DNA from: an uncultured Clostridia bacterium
Lineage (GTDB): Bacteria; Bacillota; Clostridia; Christensenellales; Borkfalkiaceae
Assembly: GCA_947589085.1 (NCBI GenBank)
Contig: CANPZD010000010.1
Location: 1 to 32,788 of the forward strand
DNA length: 32,788 nucleotides
Direction of reading: 5' to 3'
Shown: piece after piece, positions 6,899 to 14,805 of the stretch
Layout: every line of letters begins with the position of its first letter
Numbering within the stretch: position 1 is the first letter of the stretch
The notes under the pieces: model-generated
Databases searched by the model: none
What the model saw: the letters and a program-made list of their open reading frames with translations, nothing else
Told to the model about the DNA's origin: nothing
Translations under genes and position numbers: made by a program

Positions 6899-7651
6899 AT
6901 GGAAAAGATCACGCAAGACGCGGGAAGAAAGTCGCTCGGGCAGTTTGCTCCCGACTTTGCGCACTATAACGACGACGTTCTCTTCGGCGAGAATTGGAAC
7001 AATCGGGATATCGACCATAAAACGCGCTGCATCATCACGGTCGTGGCGCTCATGGCGTCGGGGATCACCGATTCCTCGCTGAAATACCACCTTGAAAACG
7101 CAAAAAAAGCGGGCGTGACGAAGCGAGAAATTGCCGCCGTCGTCACGCACGTCGCCTTTTATGCGGGGTGGCCCAAGGCGTGGGCGGTATTCAACATGGC
7201 AAAGGAAGTGTGGGCGGAATCGGGCGCGGACACGGAAAGGGCGGCTCACGAAAATCAAATGATATTCCCCATCGGCGCGCCGAACGACGCTTTCAAACAG
7301 TATTTCAGCGGGAAGAGCTATCTTGCGCCCGTTTCCGAAGAGCAAGTGGGGATCTTCAATGTGACGTTCGAGCCGGGTTGCCGCAATCATTGGCATATTC
7401 ATCATGCCGAGAAGGGCGGCGGGCAGATCCTTATTTGCGTCGCGGGGCGCGGATATTATCGGGAATGGGGAAAAGAGGCCGTCGAAATGAAGCCCGGCGA
7501 CGTCGTCAACATTCCCGCGGGCGTGAAGCATTGGCACGGCGCCGCGAAAAACAGTTGGTTTTCCCATCTTGCGGTCGAGGTGCCGGGCGAAAACAGTTCG
7601 AACGAATGGTTGGAGCCTGTCTCGGAGGAAGAATATCGTAAACTTCCGTGA
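6899..7651 (+). CDS. Carboxymuconolactone decarboxylase-like / cupin fusion protein
   Basis: A 250-residue two-domain protein. Residues 1-110 are a carboxymuconolactone decarboxylase/AhpD-like helical domain (TRCIITVVALMASG, then HVAFYAGWPKAW), lacking the AhpD CxxC pair. Residues 125-240 are a cupin: NHWHIHHAEKGGGQ supplies the first metal-binding motif (three His and a distal acid or Gln), and PAGVKHWHGA the second. Such fusions are common next to flavodoxins and reductases in anaerobes and are thought to handle quinones or other reactive small molecules; the reaction is not established. GGAGG lies before ATG 6899. It is the third gene in the MarR operon. Confidence 0.85.
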   Translation: MEKITQDAGRKSLGQFAPDFAHYNDDVLFGENWNNRDIDHKTRCIITVVALMASGITDSSLKYHLENAKKAGVTKREIAAVVTHVAFYAGWPKAWAVFNMAKEVWAESGADTERAAHENQMIFPIGAPNDAFKQYFSGKSYLAPVSEEQVGIFNVTFEPGCRNHWHIHHAEKGGGQILICVAGRGYYREWGKEAVEMKPGDVVNIPAGVKHWHGAAKNSWFSHLAVEVPGENSSNEWLEPVSEEEYRKLP

Positions 7652-7663
7652 TCGAGGTGCGAT

Positions 7664-7963
7664 ATGAGTTTTACGGTCAATATCTACTACACGGGAACAA
7701 ACGGAAACGCGCGCAAATTTGCCGAAGAAATGCAGGCGAGCGGTCTTGCGGATCAAATCCGCGCCGAAGAAGGCAATCTCCGCTATGACTATTTTTTGCC
7801 CATGAACGACAGCGAAACGGTGCTGCTGATCGACGGCTGGGAAAGCGAAGAGGCTCTTGATTTTCACCATAAAAGCCCTATGATGAAAAGGATCGCCGCG
7901 CTCCGCGAGAAATATCGCCTCCAAATGCGGGTGCAGAAATTCATCGAAATAAATCAGAAATGA
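7664..7963 (+). CDS. Small monooxygenase-like protein (ABM / YgiN type)
   Basis: A 99-residue ferredoxin-like alpha/beta protein of the antibiotic biosynthesis monooxygenase family: N-terminal strand VNIYYTG, a helix, EEGNLRYDYF (the typical E.G.L.Y strand), WESEEALDFHHKSP (the W.....L..H.....F region). YgiN-type members oxidise quinols without a cofactor; others have unknown roles. A GAGG lies before ATG 7664, 12 nt after the CMD-cupin gene, so it is clearly co-transcribed. Its company with flavodoxins supports quinone or aromatic-compound handling. Confidence 0.82.
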   Translation: MSFTVNIYYTGTNGNARKFAEEMQASGLADQIRAEEGNLRYDYFLPMNDSETVLLIDGWESEEALDFHHKSPMMKRIAALREKYRLQMRVQKFIEINQK

Positions 7964-8016
7964 TATACGGCGCAAGCAAGGTACATGCCTGCGATGATAT
8001 CATTGAGGAGTCATCA

Positions 8017-8604
8017 ATGAAAAGAATAAAATGGGCGTCAATTCTGCTCGTCGTCATAAGCTGTTTTCTGTTTTCGCTTACGGCTTGCGGCGGCGCCGAC
8101 GAGGAAGGCAAACTTGATGACGCCGATCCGTCAAAAATCCTCGTCGCATATTTTTCTTGTACGGGCAATACCGAGAGGATCGCGGGATTGATCGCGGAAG
8201 TTACGCACGGCACGGAATATGAGATCGAACCGCAAATACCCTATACGCCGGAGGATCTCGATTATAGCGACAGCACGACCCGCGCGACGGCAGAACAAAA
8301 CAATCCCGACGCCCGCCCCGCGATCAGCGGAACGGTGGAAAATATGGCGGAATATGACGTTGTCTATCTCGGCTATCCCATTTGGTGGGGGGAAGCGCCG
8401 AAGATCATCTGCACGTTCCTCGAACGTTACGATTTTGCGGGCAAGACGATCGTTCCTTTCTGCACGTCCGGCGGCAGCGAAATTGCGGCAAGCGTAACAA
8501 CTCTGAAGAAGCTCGATACCGGCGCAACTTGGCGAAACGGCAAGAGGTTCTCTTCCTCGGCGACAAAAAATCAGATCGAAGATTGGGTGAAAAGTTTGTT
8601 TTGA
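8017..8604 (+). CDS. Lipoprotein flavodoxin
   Basis: A 195-residue protein with an N-terminal lipoprotein signal (lipobox LTAC, C24 as the lipidated Cys), a short acidic linker, then a flavodoxin domain: FSCTGNTERIAG at 46-57 as phosphate loop, LGYPIWWGEAPK and FCTSGGSEIA as flavin loops. ATG 8017 is chosen because GAGGAG lies six bases upstream and because the signal begins there; an earlier in-frame start at 7960 would spoil it. The flavin domain should face the outside of the membrane. Related in sequence to the cytosolic flavodoxin at 6388. The pair suggests electron transfer on both sides of the membrane. Confidence 0.87.
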   Translation: MKRIKWASILLVVISCFLFSLTACGGADEEGKLDDADPSKILVAYFSCTGNTERIAGLIAEVTHGTEYEIEPQIPYTPEDLDYSDSTTRATAEQNNPDARPAISGTVENMAEYDVVYLGYPIWWGEAPKIICTFLERYDFAGKTIVPFCTSGGSEIAASVTTLKKLDTGATWRNGKRFSSSATKNQIEDWVKSLF

Positions 8605-8660
8605 TCATTGTAAGACCGAACGGTTTTGATATTGCAAGGTCAGAGACGCAGTCTGAAAAA

Positions 8661-8694
8661 AATCCGCGGTTCGGCGTTTGCCGAACCGCGGATT
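8661..8694. terminator. Strong bidirectional terminator between convergent operons
   Basis: A perfect 15-bp stem (8661-8675 with 8680-8694, 4-nt loop). Reading the minus strand, it is followed by a run of seven T, so it is a classical terminator for glyQS; on the plus strand it is followed by a weaker T-rich tract and probably also ends the MarR operon. Confidence 0.92.
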
Positions 8695-8721
8695 TAGATT
8701 TCGGTTGAATCCGGAGTTTTT

Positions 8722-10098
8722 TCAGAATGCGCACTTTTCCGCCAAAAAGGAGATCACTTCGTCGGGCGAAAGGCGGATCTGTTCCATGGTATCGCGGTCG
8801 CGCACGGTCACGGTGCCGTTTTCGAGCGTATCGAAGTCGATCGTCAGGCAGTACGGCGTGCCGATCTCATCCTGCCGGCGGTACCGTTTGCCGATGGATC
8901 CGGCCTCGTCGTAGGTCACGGAGAAGCGCTTTTTGAGTTTTGCAAGCAGTTCCTTTGCCTGCGGCGCGAGATTCTTTTGAAGAGGCAGTACGGCGGCCTT
9001 ATACGCCGCGATCGCGGGATGAAAATGCATGACGTTGCGCGTTTCGCCGTTTTCCAGCGTCTCCTCGTCGTATGCTTCGGTGAGCACGGCGAGCATGAGA
9101 CGGTCCGCGCCGATGGAATATTCGATCACATAGGGGATATACCGTTCTCCGCTTACGGGATCCACATAGGTAAGCGTCTTGCCCGAGTATTCCTGATGGC
9201 GGGAAAGGTCGTAATCCGAGCGATTGTGAATGCCGTTCAGTTCCTGCCAACCCATGGGATAGAGATACTGAATATCGCATGCCGCGCGCGCATAGTGAGC
9301 GAGCTTGTCGTGATCGTGGAAGCGCAGATGTTCTCTCTTGAACCCGAGATCGAGCAGGAAATCAAACGCCTTTTGTTTGAATTCATTGTAATAGGCTTCG
9401 TCGGTGCCTTCTTTGCAGAACCACTGGTGCTCCATTTGTTCGAATTCGATCGTGCGGAAAATAAAGTTGCCGGGGGTGATCTCATTCCGGAAGGCCTTGC
9501 CGATCTGCGCGATGCCGAAGGGAACTTTCGCGCGCGTTGTGCGCTGCACGTTGAGGAAGTTGACAAATTCGCCTTGCGCCGTCTCGGGGCGCAGATAGAT
9601 CTTGTTCTGGCTCTCGTCCGTTACGCCGCGGGAAGTTTCGAACATGAGATTGAACGTGCGGATCGGCGTCCAGTTGAATTGGCCGCAGACGGGGCAGTTC
9701 ACATGGTGTTCTTCGATGTATTTTTGCATCTCCTCGTTGGACATGGTATCGGGATTTACCGTCCCTTTGCTGTGCGATTCGATGAGAGTATCGGCGCGGT
9801 GGCGCGTCTTGCAGGACTTGCAGTCCATTTTGGGATCGGAGAACGACGTGGTATGTCCGCTCGCTTCCCACACGCGGGAATTCATGAGGATCGCCGCGTC
9901 CACGCCGAAAGAATTGTCGCTCTCGGCGACGAACCGCTTCCACCAGGCGCGTTTGATATTGTTCTTGATCTCCACGCCCACGGGGCCGTAGTCCCAGGTG
10001 TTGCCCATTCCGCCGTAGATCTCGCTGCCGGGGAAAACGATCCCGCGCGCCTTGCAGAGCGCAACGAGTTTTTCCATTGTGACCGCATTTTCTGCCAT
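8722..10098 (-). CDS. glyQS: Glycyl-tRNA synthetase, dimeric type
   Basis: A 458-residue class II aminoacyl-tRNA synthetase that charges tRNA-Gly. Signature parts: GGMGNTWDYGPVG near the N-terminus, a CxxC...CxxC insertion (C93, C96, C135, C138), the glycine-specific RPETAQ at 170-175, motif 2 (IGKAFRNE, 199-206) and motif 3 (GADR, 330-333), followed by the anticodon-binding domain. This is the alpha2 form found in Thermus and many Clostridia, unlike the alpha2beta2 form of Bacillus subtilis. AAGGATGG precedes the ATG at 10098. Its promoter starts transcription only some 25 nt upstream, so there is no room for a T-box leader. Monocistronic, ended by the hairpin at 8661-8694. Confidence 0.97.
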   Translation of the reverse strand: MAENAVTMEKLVALCKARGIVFPGSEIYGGMGNTWDYGPVGVEIKNNIKRAWWKRFVAESDNSFGVDAAILMNSRVWEASGHTTSFSDPKMDCKSCKTRHRADTLIESHSKGTVNPDTMSNEEMQKYIEEHHVNCPVCGQFNWTPIRTFNLMFETSRGVTDESQNKIYLRPETAQGEFVNFLNVQRTTRAKVPFGIAQIGKAFRNEITPGNFIFRTIEFEQMEHQWFCKEGTDEAYYNEFKQKAFDFLLDLGFKREHLRFHDHDKLAHYARAACDIQYLYPMGWQELNGIHNRSDYDLSRHQEYSGKTLTYVDPVSGERYIPYVIEYSIGADRLMLAVLTEAYDEETLENGETRNVMHFHPAIAAYKAAVLPLQKNLAPQAKELLAKLKKRFSVTYDEAGSIGKRYRRQDEIGTPYCLTIDFDTLENGTVTVRDRDTMEQIRLSPDEVISFLAEKCAF

Positions 10099-10129
10099 AT
10101 TCTGCCATCCTTACGATTTGTTCTTGAAT

Positions 10130-10158
10130 ATTATAGTCAAACGCATGGGATCCGTCAA
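10130..10158 (-). promoter_or_regulatory. Sigma-A promoter of glyQS
   Basis: On the minus strand, TTGACG (10158-10153) and TATAAT (10135-10130) are separated by 17 bp. Just upstream of the -35 is an A/T-rich inverted repeat (10159-10176, GCAAATT paired with AATTTGC), which could act as an UP-type element or as the end of the upstream transcript. Confidence 0.88.
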
Positions 10159-10291
10159 GCAAATTTTTTAATTTGCGGAGAAGCGAGTGAAATTTGCGCC
10201 GTCAAAAAACATGAAAAAATTTTTGAGAAAAAGAGAGCTTTGTTGCGCAAGAGCGGCCGTTGCATGTCTTTTCTTTCAAAGATGAGGCCGT

Positions 10292-11143
10292 TTATATTTT
10301 GAAAAGTTTGAACAGGGCGTTTGCGCCCAGCGTGGCCGCGCCCGCAAGAAGGAACCATTTTAAAAAGTAAAGTCCGTCGATCTCGGGGATAAAGAGGAAA
10401 ACGGCGTATACCATGCCCGCGCACAGGGCGCCGACGGGGATACGCGCAAGCCGTTTGAGTCCCGCGGGCGCTTCGTATCGGAGCAGAGCCGTAAGGGGGA
10501 GAAATACGGCGCCGCCGCAGAGCAGCGCGGCGGTCATGAGGAAGTCCTCTCCCGGAAAGATCCCGACGAGCGGGATCAGAACGATCGCAAGTCCGCAGAG
10601 GATCATATACCGCAATTCGTACGCATAGCGGAAAATCAGATCCCATGCGATCGCAAAGATAAGTCCGAACGAAAATCCGGCCAATACGTCGGAAAAATAA
10701 TGCACGCCGAAATAGAGCCGGGAGCAGGCGATCAAAAAAATCAGAACGGGCGCGGCGATGCGCAGCCAAAGGCGTTTACAGCGCGCGCAGCCCGCCGCCA
10801 GAGCGGAAGTGGAAGCCTGCATATGTCCGCTGGGAAAGGAGAGATTGTCGCCCAGACCCACGGTGGAGAAGAGGGGCGTATCGATCAGAATGCGGTCTTG
10901 CAGCAAGCCGGGAACGGTATATGGTCTGGGGCGCAGGGCGGTCGTCTTGATGAGGCTGTTCACGGCAGCGGAGGAGATCGCGGTAAAGAAGAGCTGTTCT
11001 CCGGCTTTTCCCCACAGCCAATAGAGCAGAATGACGACGCCGGCTACCGTAATGCCTTCGCCCAAAAACGAGAAAAAACCGAAGATATAGGTGAGCGGAG
11101 CGCAGTGCAGCCGCTCGAAAAAACGCAGGATCGATTGTTCCAT
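10292..11143 (-). CDS. PAP2-family membrane phosphatase
   Basis: A 283-residue integral membrane protein. The three phosphatase motifs of the PAP2 (phosphatidic acid phosphatase type 2) superfamily are present: K66 to R73-P74 (Kx6RP), SFPSGH with PSGH at 104-107, and S141-R142 x5 H148 x3 D152 (SRx5Hx3D). About six membrane helices surround them, and the C-terminal third (180-283) adds further helices. Likely substrate: a lipid phosphate such as phosphatidic acid or undecaprenyl pyrophosphate. ATG 11143 is preferred over 11161 because the -10 element lies between the two. There is no Shine-Dalgarno and the predicted message starts at or near the ATG. Confidence 0.88.
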   Translation of the reverse strand: MEQSILRFFERLHCAPLTYIFGFFSFLGEGITVAGVVILLYWLWGKAGEQLFFTAISSAAVNSLIKTTALRPRPYTVPGLLQDRILIDTPLFSTVGLGDNLSFPSGHMQASTSALAAGCARCKRLWLRIAAPVLIFLIACSRLYFGVHYFSDVLAGFSFGLIFAIAWDLIFRYAYELRYMILCGLAIVLIPLVGIFPGEDFLMTAALLCGGAVFLPLTALLRYEAPAGLKRLARIPVGALCAGMVYAVFLFIPEIDGLYFLKWFLLAGAATLGANALFKLFKI

Positions 11144-11149
11144 GTCCGA

Positions 11150-11158
11150 ATTATAGCA
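11150..11158 (-). promoter_or_regulatory. Extended -10 promoter of the PAP2 gene
   Basis: On the minus strand TGCTATAAT (11158-11150) is an extended -10 element. No good -35 is seen at the usual distance. Transcription would start close to 11143, the A of the ATG, which suggests a leaderless message. Confidence 0.6.
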
Positions 11159-11206
11159 CATTTTGCGAAAAAGCGCGCCAAAAAAGTATCATTTTCGGAA
11201 AGAATA

Positions 11207-11215
11207 TGGTATAAT
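11207..11215 (+). promoter_or_regulatory. Extended -10 promoter of glnS
   Basis: TGGTATAAT at 11207-11215 is an extended -10. The -35 region (around 11187) is poor, as expected for extended -10 promoters. The predicted leader is about 60 nt. It is divergent from the PAP2 promoter some 50 bp away. Confidence 0.65.
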
Positions 11216-11284
11216 TGATTCGTCATTGTATTTTACTGCCCTCATATTCGGTACAAAAAATTGCGGAGGGCGCAGGGAGACGCT

Positions 11285-12913
11285 ATGGCGGAGGCGGAAA
11301 ACTTTATTCAGGCGATCATCGAGGAGGATCTGGCGTCGGGGAAGATCTCGGCGGTTCAGACGCGTTTTCCTCCCGAACCCAACGGGTATCTGCACATCGG
11401 GCATGCAAAGAGCATGTACGTCAATTTCGGGACCGCATTGAAATACGGCGGCAAGTGCAATCTGTATTTCGACGATACGAATCCCTCGAAGGAAAAGACG
11501 GAGTACGTCGACGCGATCCGCCGCGATATCGAATGGCTGGGGTATCATTGGGAAAAAGAGACGTATGCCTCCGATTTTTTTGACGTGATCTACGATTACG
11601 CGGAACGGTTGATCCGCGAAGGAAAAGCGTACGTGTGCGATCTCTCGGCAGACGAGATCCGCGAGACGCGCGGCACGCTGACCGAACCGGGGGTCGACAG
11701 TCCGTATCGCAACAGGACTTGCGAGGAGAATCTCCGCCTGTTCCGCGAAATGCGCGACGGCAAATATGCCGACGGCGAAAAATGTCTGCGCGCGAAGATC
11801 GACATGGCGTCGCCCAACCTGAACCTGCGCGATCCCGTGATCTACCGCATTCTGCATGCGGAGCATCACCGCACGGGCAACAAGTGGTGCATCTATCCCA
11901 TGTACGATTACGCTCACCCCATTGCGGATTATCTGCAGGGCGTGACGCATTCGCTCTGCACGCTCGAATTCGAGGATCACCGTCCGCTGTACGACTGGGT
12001 GGGGATCGAACTCGGATTCTCTCCGAAGCCGCGGCAGATCGAATTCGCAAGGCTGAATCTTACCAACCTCGTCATGAGCAAGCGGTATCTCAAAAAGCTC
12101 GTCGAAGAGCATTCCGTCCGCGGGTGGGACGATCCGAGAATGCCCACGCTTGCAGGCCTCAGAAACCGCGGGATCCCCGCGGAAGCGATCCTCGATTTCT
12201 GCGCCCGCGCCGGCGTGGCGAAGGCGAACTCGGAATGCGAGATCGGGTATTTCGAAGCGGTCGTGCGCGATTATCTGAATGCGCGCGTTCCCCGGGCGAT
12301 GGCCGTCGTGGATCCTCTGAAACTCACGATCGTCAATTACGAGGGGAGCGAGGAAGTCGATTTTGCGATCAACCAGCTCGACGAAGCGGCCGGCACGCGC
12401 AAGATCAGATTCGGCAAGACGCTCTATATCGAGAGATCGGATTTTTCCATAGATCCGCCTCCGAAGTATCACAGGCTCAAACCGGGCGGCTATGCGCGCC
12501 TCAAAAACGCCTATATCGTGCGTGCGGACGAGGCCGTCGTCGACGAAAAGGGGGAGGTGACGGAGATCCGTTGTACGTATTTCCCCGAGAGCCACAGCGG
12601 AGCCGATACGAGCGGCATCAAGGCGAAGGGAGTGCTGCATTGGGTGAACGCCGAAACGTGCGTAGACGCGGAATTGCGCAAATACGACCATCTTCTCCGC
12701 GACGCCGAATACAGCGGACAGGATTTTTCCGAGCGGATCAATCTCGACAGCGAACATATTTTTTCCGCAAAGGCGGAACCGTACCTTGCCGAAGCGGAGG
12801 AAAATACGGCGTTCCAGCTCATGCGCACGGGATATTACAAAAAATGCACGGAGAACGGCAAACTTATTCTCTCCGAGATCGTGTCGCTGAAAGACAGCTT
12901 CAATAAGTCGTAA
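11285..12913 (+). CDS. glnS: Glutaminyl-tRNA synthetase
   Basis: A 542-residue class I aminoacyl-tRNA synthetase, close in length to E. coli GlnS (554). RFPPEPNGYLHIGHAKS carries the HIGH motif (37-40); VMSKRYL holds the KMSKS-type loop (MSKR, 264-267). The active-site domain has YDYAHPIADYLQGVTHSLCT, and the C-terminal half holds the two beta-barrel anticodon-binding domains. It charges tRNA-Gln directly. Many Firmicutes lack GlnRS and instead amidate Glu-tRNA-Gln with GatCAB, so its presence is a useful phylogenetic marker. GGGAGA lies just before ATG 11285; an earlier in-frame ATG at 11261 is less well placed. The CvpA-like gene follows after 13 nt. Confidence 0.97.
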   Translation: MAEAENFIQAIIEEDLASGKISAVQTRFPPEPNGYLHIGHAKSMYVNFGTALKYGGKCNLYFDDTNPSKEKTEYVDAIRRDIEWLGYHWEKETYASDFFDVIYDYAERLIREGKAYVCDLSADEIRETRGTLTEPGVDSPYRNRTCEENLRLFREMRDGKYADGEKCLRAKIDMASPNLNLRDPVIYRILHAEHHRTGNKWCIYPMYDYAHPIADYLQGVTHSLCTLEFEDHRPLYDWVGIELGFSPKPRQIEFARLNLTNLVMSKRYLKKLVEEHSVRGWDDPRMPTLAGLRNRGIPAEAILDFCARAGVAKANSECEIGYFEAVVRDYLNARVPRAMAVVDPLKLTIVNYEGSEEVDFAINQLDEAAGTRKIRFGKTLYIERSDFSIDPPPKYHRLKPGGYARLKNAYIVRADEAVVDEKGEVTEIRCTYFPESHSGADTSGIKAKGVLHWVNAETCVDAELRKYDHLLRDAEYSGQDFSERINLDSEHIFSAKAEPYLAEAEENTAFQLMRTGYYKKCTENGKLILSEIVSLKDSFNKS

Positions 12914-12926
12914 GTAGGGGGTTTTT

Positions 12927-14021
12927 ATGCGTACGGAGAATCTTCTGATTTCTTCTCAGGCTACGATGGCGATCATTATCGCCGCCGCGTGCGTGTTTTT
13001 CCTTGCGCTCTTTTTCTACGGAATTTTTCGGAAATTCACACAGATGGGTTGGCTTCCGTGGCAGATCCCGATCATCTTCGGGATCGTCTATCTCATCGAT
13101 TACGTGCCGAAAGATCTCAATCCGAACGCGCGTTATTTCATTTCGCTCTCCATCTTTCTTTTGGGCGCGGCGGCCGTTCTCGGGATCGGCGCGCTCGTTC
13201 GTTTTTTCATTCACAGGCGCATGCGCCCCGCGTCCGCGATCGTTTCCGTGTTCAACCGTTTGCTCGGCGGGATCACGGCGATGCTCGGATTTGCGGTCAT
13301 TGTGCTTGCGATCGCCTGTTTTGCGCTCCCGCTCTGCGAATACTGCATTCCTCCCGCGCAGGGGATCCTCTCGGTCGTATTCGAGAATCCCATATGGAAG
13401 GCCGTTTCCGGCCATGCGTTCGATTTCTTCCTCGTGGCCGTCTTTACCTGCGCCGTGCAGGCCGGATACCGCGTGGGATTCGGAAGGGGCCTGCTCACGC
13501 TGTTCATGTGCGCCGGCACGCTGGCGTCTCTGGTCCTCGCCCTGTTTCTCACGGTGCGCGTGCCGTTTCTTCACTCCATCGCGCATTCCTTCGAGCGGGC
13601 GATCGCCGGCACGGCGAATGCCGTCGTCGCCAAGATCTGCGCCTACGGGCTTGTGGCATTGCTGTTGTTTCTCCTGCTGTTTACGGTGCTCTCGCTCATC
13701 GGATTTCTGCTGCATAAGCTCATCCGGCGATGCAGGTATGTGCGCGTGCTCGGATTCATCGACGGCGCGCTTTGCTCCGTTTTGTTCTTTGCGATCGTGC
13801 TCGCGCTGGCTTCCGGGATCGACTATGCGGTCGGCTGGCTCGCATACGGAGGACTGCGCAATGCGGTCGGAGAGGGAAGTTTGGACGGCATCGTCCGCTC
13901 CGTCGAGACGTATGCGGGTTCGGTGGCGCAGCTGTTCCGCGCTTCGCCGTTTTCCCGCGTGCTCTTCGATTGCAACCTTTTGAACGCATTCGGAAAATAC
14001 ACGCCGCCCGCCGGTGCATGA
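12927..14021 (+). CDS. Multispanning membrane protein with CvpA-like repeats
   Basis: A 364-residue protein with about seven or eight hydrophobic segments (roughly 15-34, 47-61, 70-90, 114-136, 168-186, 193-213, 233-262, 280-305). Two internal segments look alike: RLLGGITAMLGFAVIVLAIA and the later GFIDGALCSVLFFAIVLALA, each preceded by a basic stretch; GYRVGFGRGLLTLFMCAGT resembles the first part of CvpA. This suggests a duplicated CvpA (colicin V production) domain, though similarity by eye is weak. CvpA proteins have been linked to envelope homeostasis. It lies 13 nt after glnS and 33 nt before a small anchored protein gene, all in one direction. Function not known. Confidence 0.7.
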   Translation: MRTENLLISSQATMAIIIAAACVFFLALFFYGIFRKFTQMGWLPWQIPIIFGIVYLIDYVPKDLNPNARYFISLSIFLLGAAAVLGIGALVRFFIHRRMRPASAIVSVFNRLLGGITAMLGFAVIVLAIACFALPLCEYCIPPAQGILSVVFENPIWKAVSGHAFDFFLVAVFTCAVQAGYRVGFGRGLLTLFMCAGTLASLVLALFLTVRVPFLHSIAHSFERAIAGTANAVVAKICAYGLVALLLFLLLFTVLSLIGFLLHKLIRRCRYVRVLGFIDGALCSVLFFAIVLALASGIDYAVGWLAYGGLRNAVGEGSLDGIVRSVETYAGSVAQLFRASPFSRVLFDCNLLNAFGKYTPPAGA

Positions 14022-14054
14022 TTTTGCGCGCTGCGCGCATACTGCACGCGGACT

Positions 14055-14414
14055 ATGTTGGACGAAATTTCGGGTGCGCTGCTCGCCGCGCTCAACGAAT
14101 ATTGCGAGGGCGGCGGCTTCAAAATCGTGGAAGAGGCCGACCTTTTGCGTCTTGTTCCCGCCACGCAGGAGGAACTTTCGAGGCGGATGTCCTATCTTGA
14201 GGACAAGCGCTTCATCGAGTTGAGATATGCCGAGGACGGGGCGTACTGCGTGCGCATTCTTCCCGCCGGCAGAGGGTACGGCTTACAGGTCAAGCGCGAG
14301 CAGGCGGAAAAAACGCGCAGCCGCCGCGATCTGTTTTTCGCGTCGGCGCTCGGCGCTTTTGCGGGCGGCGCGCTCTCCGGAACGATCGTCCTTCTCTTGT
14401 CCCTATTGGTGTGA
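14055..14414 (+). CDS. Small membrane-anchored protein A, possible winged-helix domain
   Basis: A 119-residue protein. Residues 1-75 are a small alpha/beta domain (EEADLLRLVPATQEELSRRM, then LEDKRFIELRYAEDGAYCVR) that reads like a winged helix: helices, a basic helix, and a two-strand wing. Residues 93-117 form a single hydrophobic helix at the C-terminus after a basic patch (KTRSRRD), so the soluble domain should be cytoplasmic. Translation from ATG 14055 has little Shine-Dalgarno support. Its stop is followed two bases later by the start of the gene at 14416, whose product has the same layout. No named family is recognised. Confidence 0.72.
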   Translation: MLDEISGALLAALNEYCEGGGFKIVEEADLLRLVPATQEELSRRMSYLEDKRFIELRYAEDGAYCVRILPAGRGYGLQVKREQAEKTRSRRDLFFASALGAFAGGALSGTIVLLLSLLV

Positions 14415-14415
14415 T

Positions 14416-14787
14416 ATGCGCAGCGACAAACTCACAAGGCGGGAGAATGCGGTCATGGGCGCCGTGTTTACGCTCTCGCAGGGCAAGACGCGCTTTCTCG
14501 TAGCGCCCTATGAGATCCTTGCCATTCTTCCCGAAAAGGCGAAATTCGACGAACAGACCCTGGAACGGGTCATGCATTCCCTTGAGATCGACGGGTATTT
14601 CGAACTCGTTTTTTCCGACCGGAAGGGAGAAAAAACGTACTGCATTCATATGCGCGAAGCGGGGTTGGCTTTCCGGAGACAGGATATTCAGCGCAAGCGC
14701 GATACCGTAGTGCGATTGCTTTTTGCGGGGGTATGCGGCCTGCTTTCCGCGGTGATCGGCCTCCTTTTGAAAGCGATCCTTTCCTGA
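14416..14787 (+). CDS. Small membrane-anchored protein B, related to protein A
   Basis: A 123-residue protein: possible winged-helix domain (residues 8-75, with EQTLERVMHSLEIDGYFELVF as core) and a C-terminal hydrophobic helix (about 98-120) after a basic stretch (RRQDIQRKRDT). ATG 14416 starts two bases after the previous stop and so is probably translated by coupling; the frame continues upstream but that part overlaps the previous gene. Aligned by eye with protein A, both share the helix-Leu-Glu-[DK]-[KG]-F-x-E-L core, a basic linker and a Leu-rich anchor, so they look like a tandem duplication. Function unknown; signalling at the membrane is a guess. Confidence 0.72.
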   Translation: MRSDKLTRRENAVMGAVFTLSQGKTRFLVAPYEILAILPEKAKFDEQTLERVMHSLEIDGYFELVFSDRKGEKTYCIHMREAGLAFRRQDIQRKRDTVVRLLFAGVCGLLSAVIGLLLKAILS

Positions 14788-14805
14788 ATGTTTTCCCGCA
14801 AACGC

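Noticed and set aside
10177-10291. Terminator of the PAP2 gene or a small RNA in the gap before glyQS.
   Set aside because: Only A/T-rich sequence without a GC stem and T-run on the minus strand.
11189-12757. Minus-strand frame of 522 codons opposite glnS.
   Set aside because: A shadow of GlnRS; no family motifs and no ribosome binding site.
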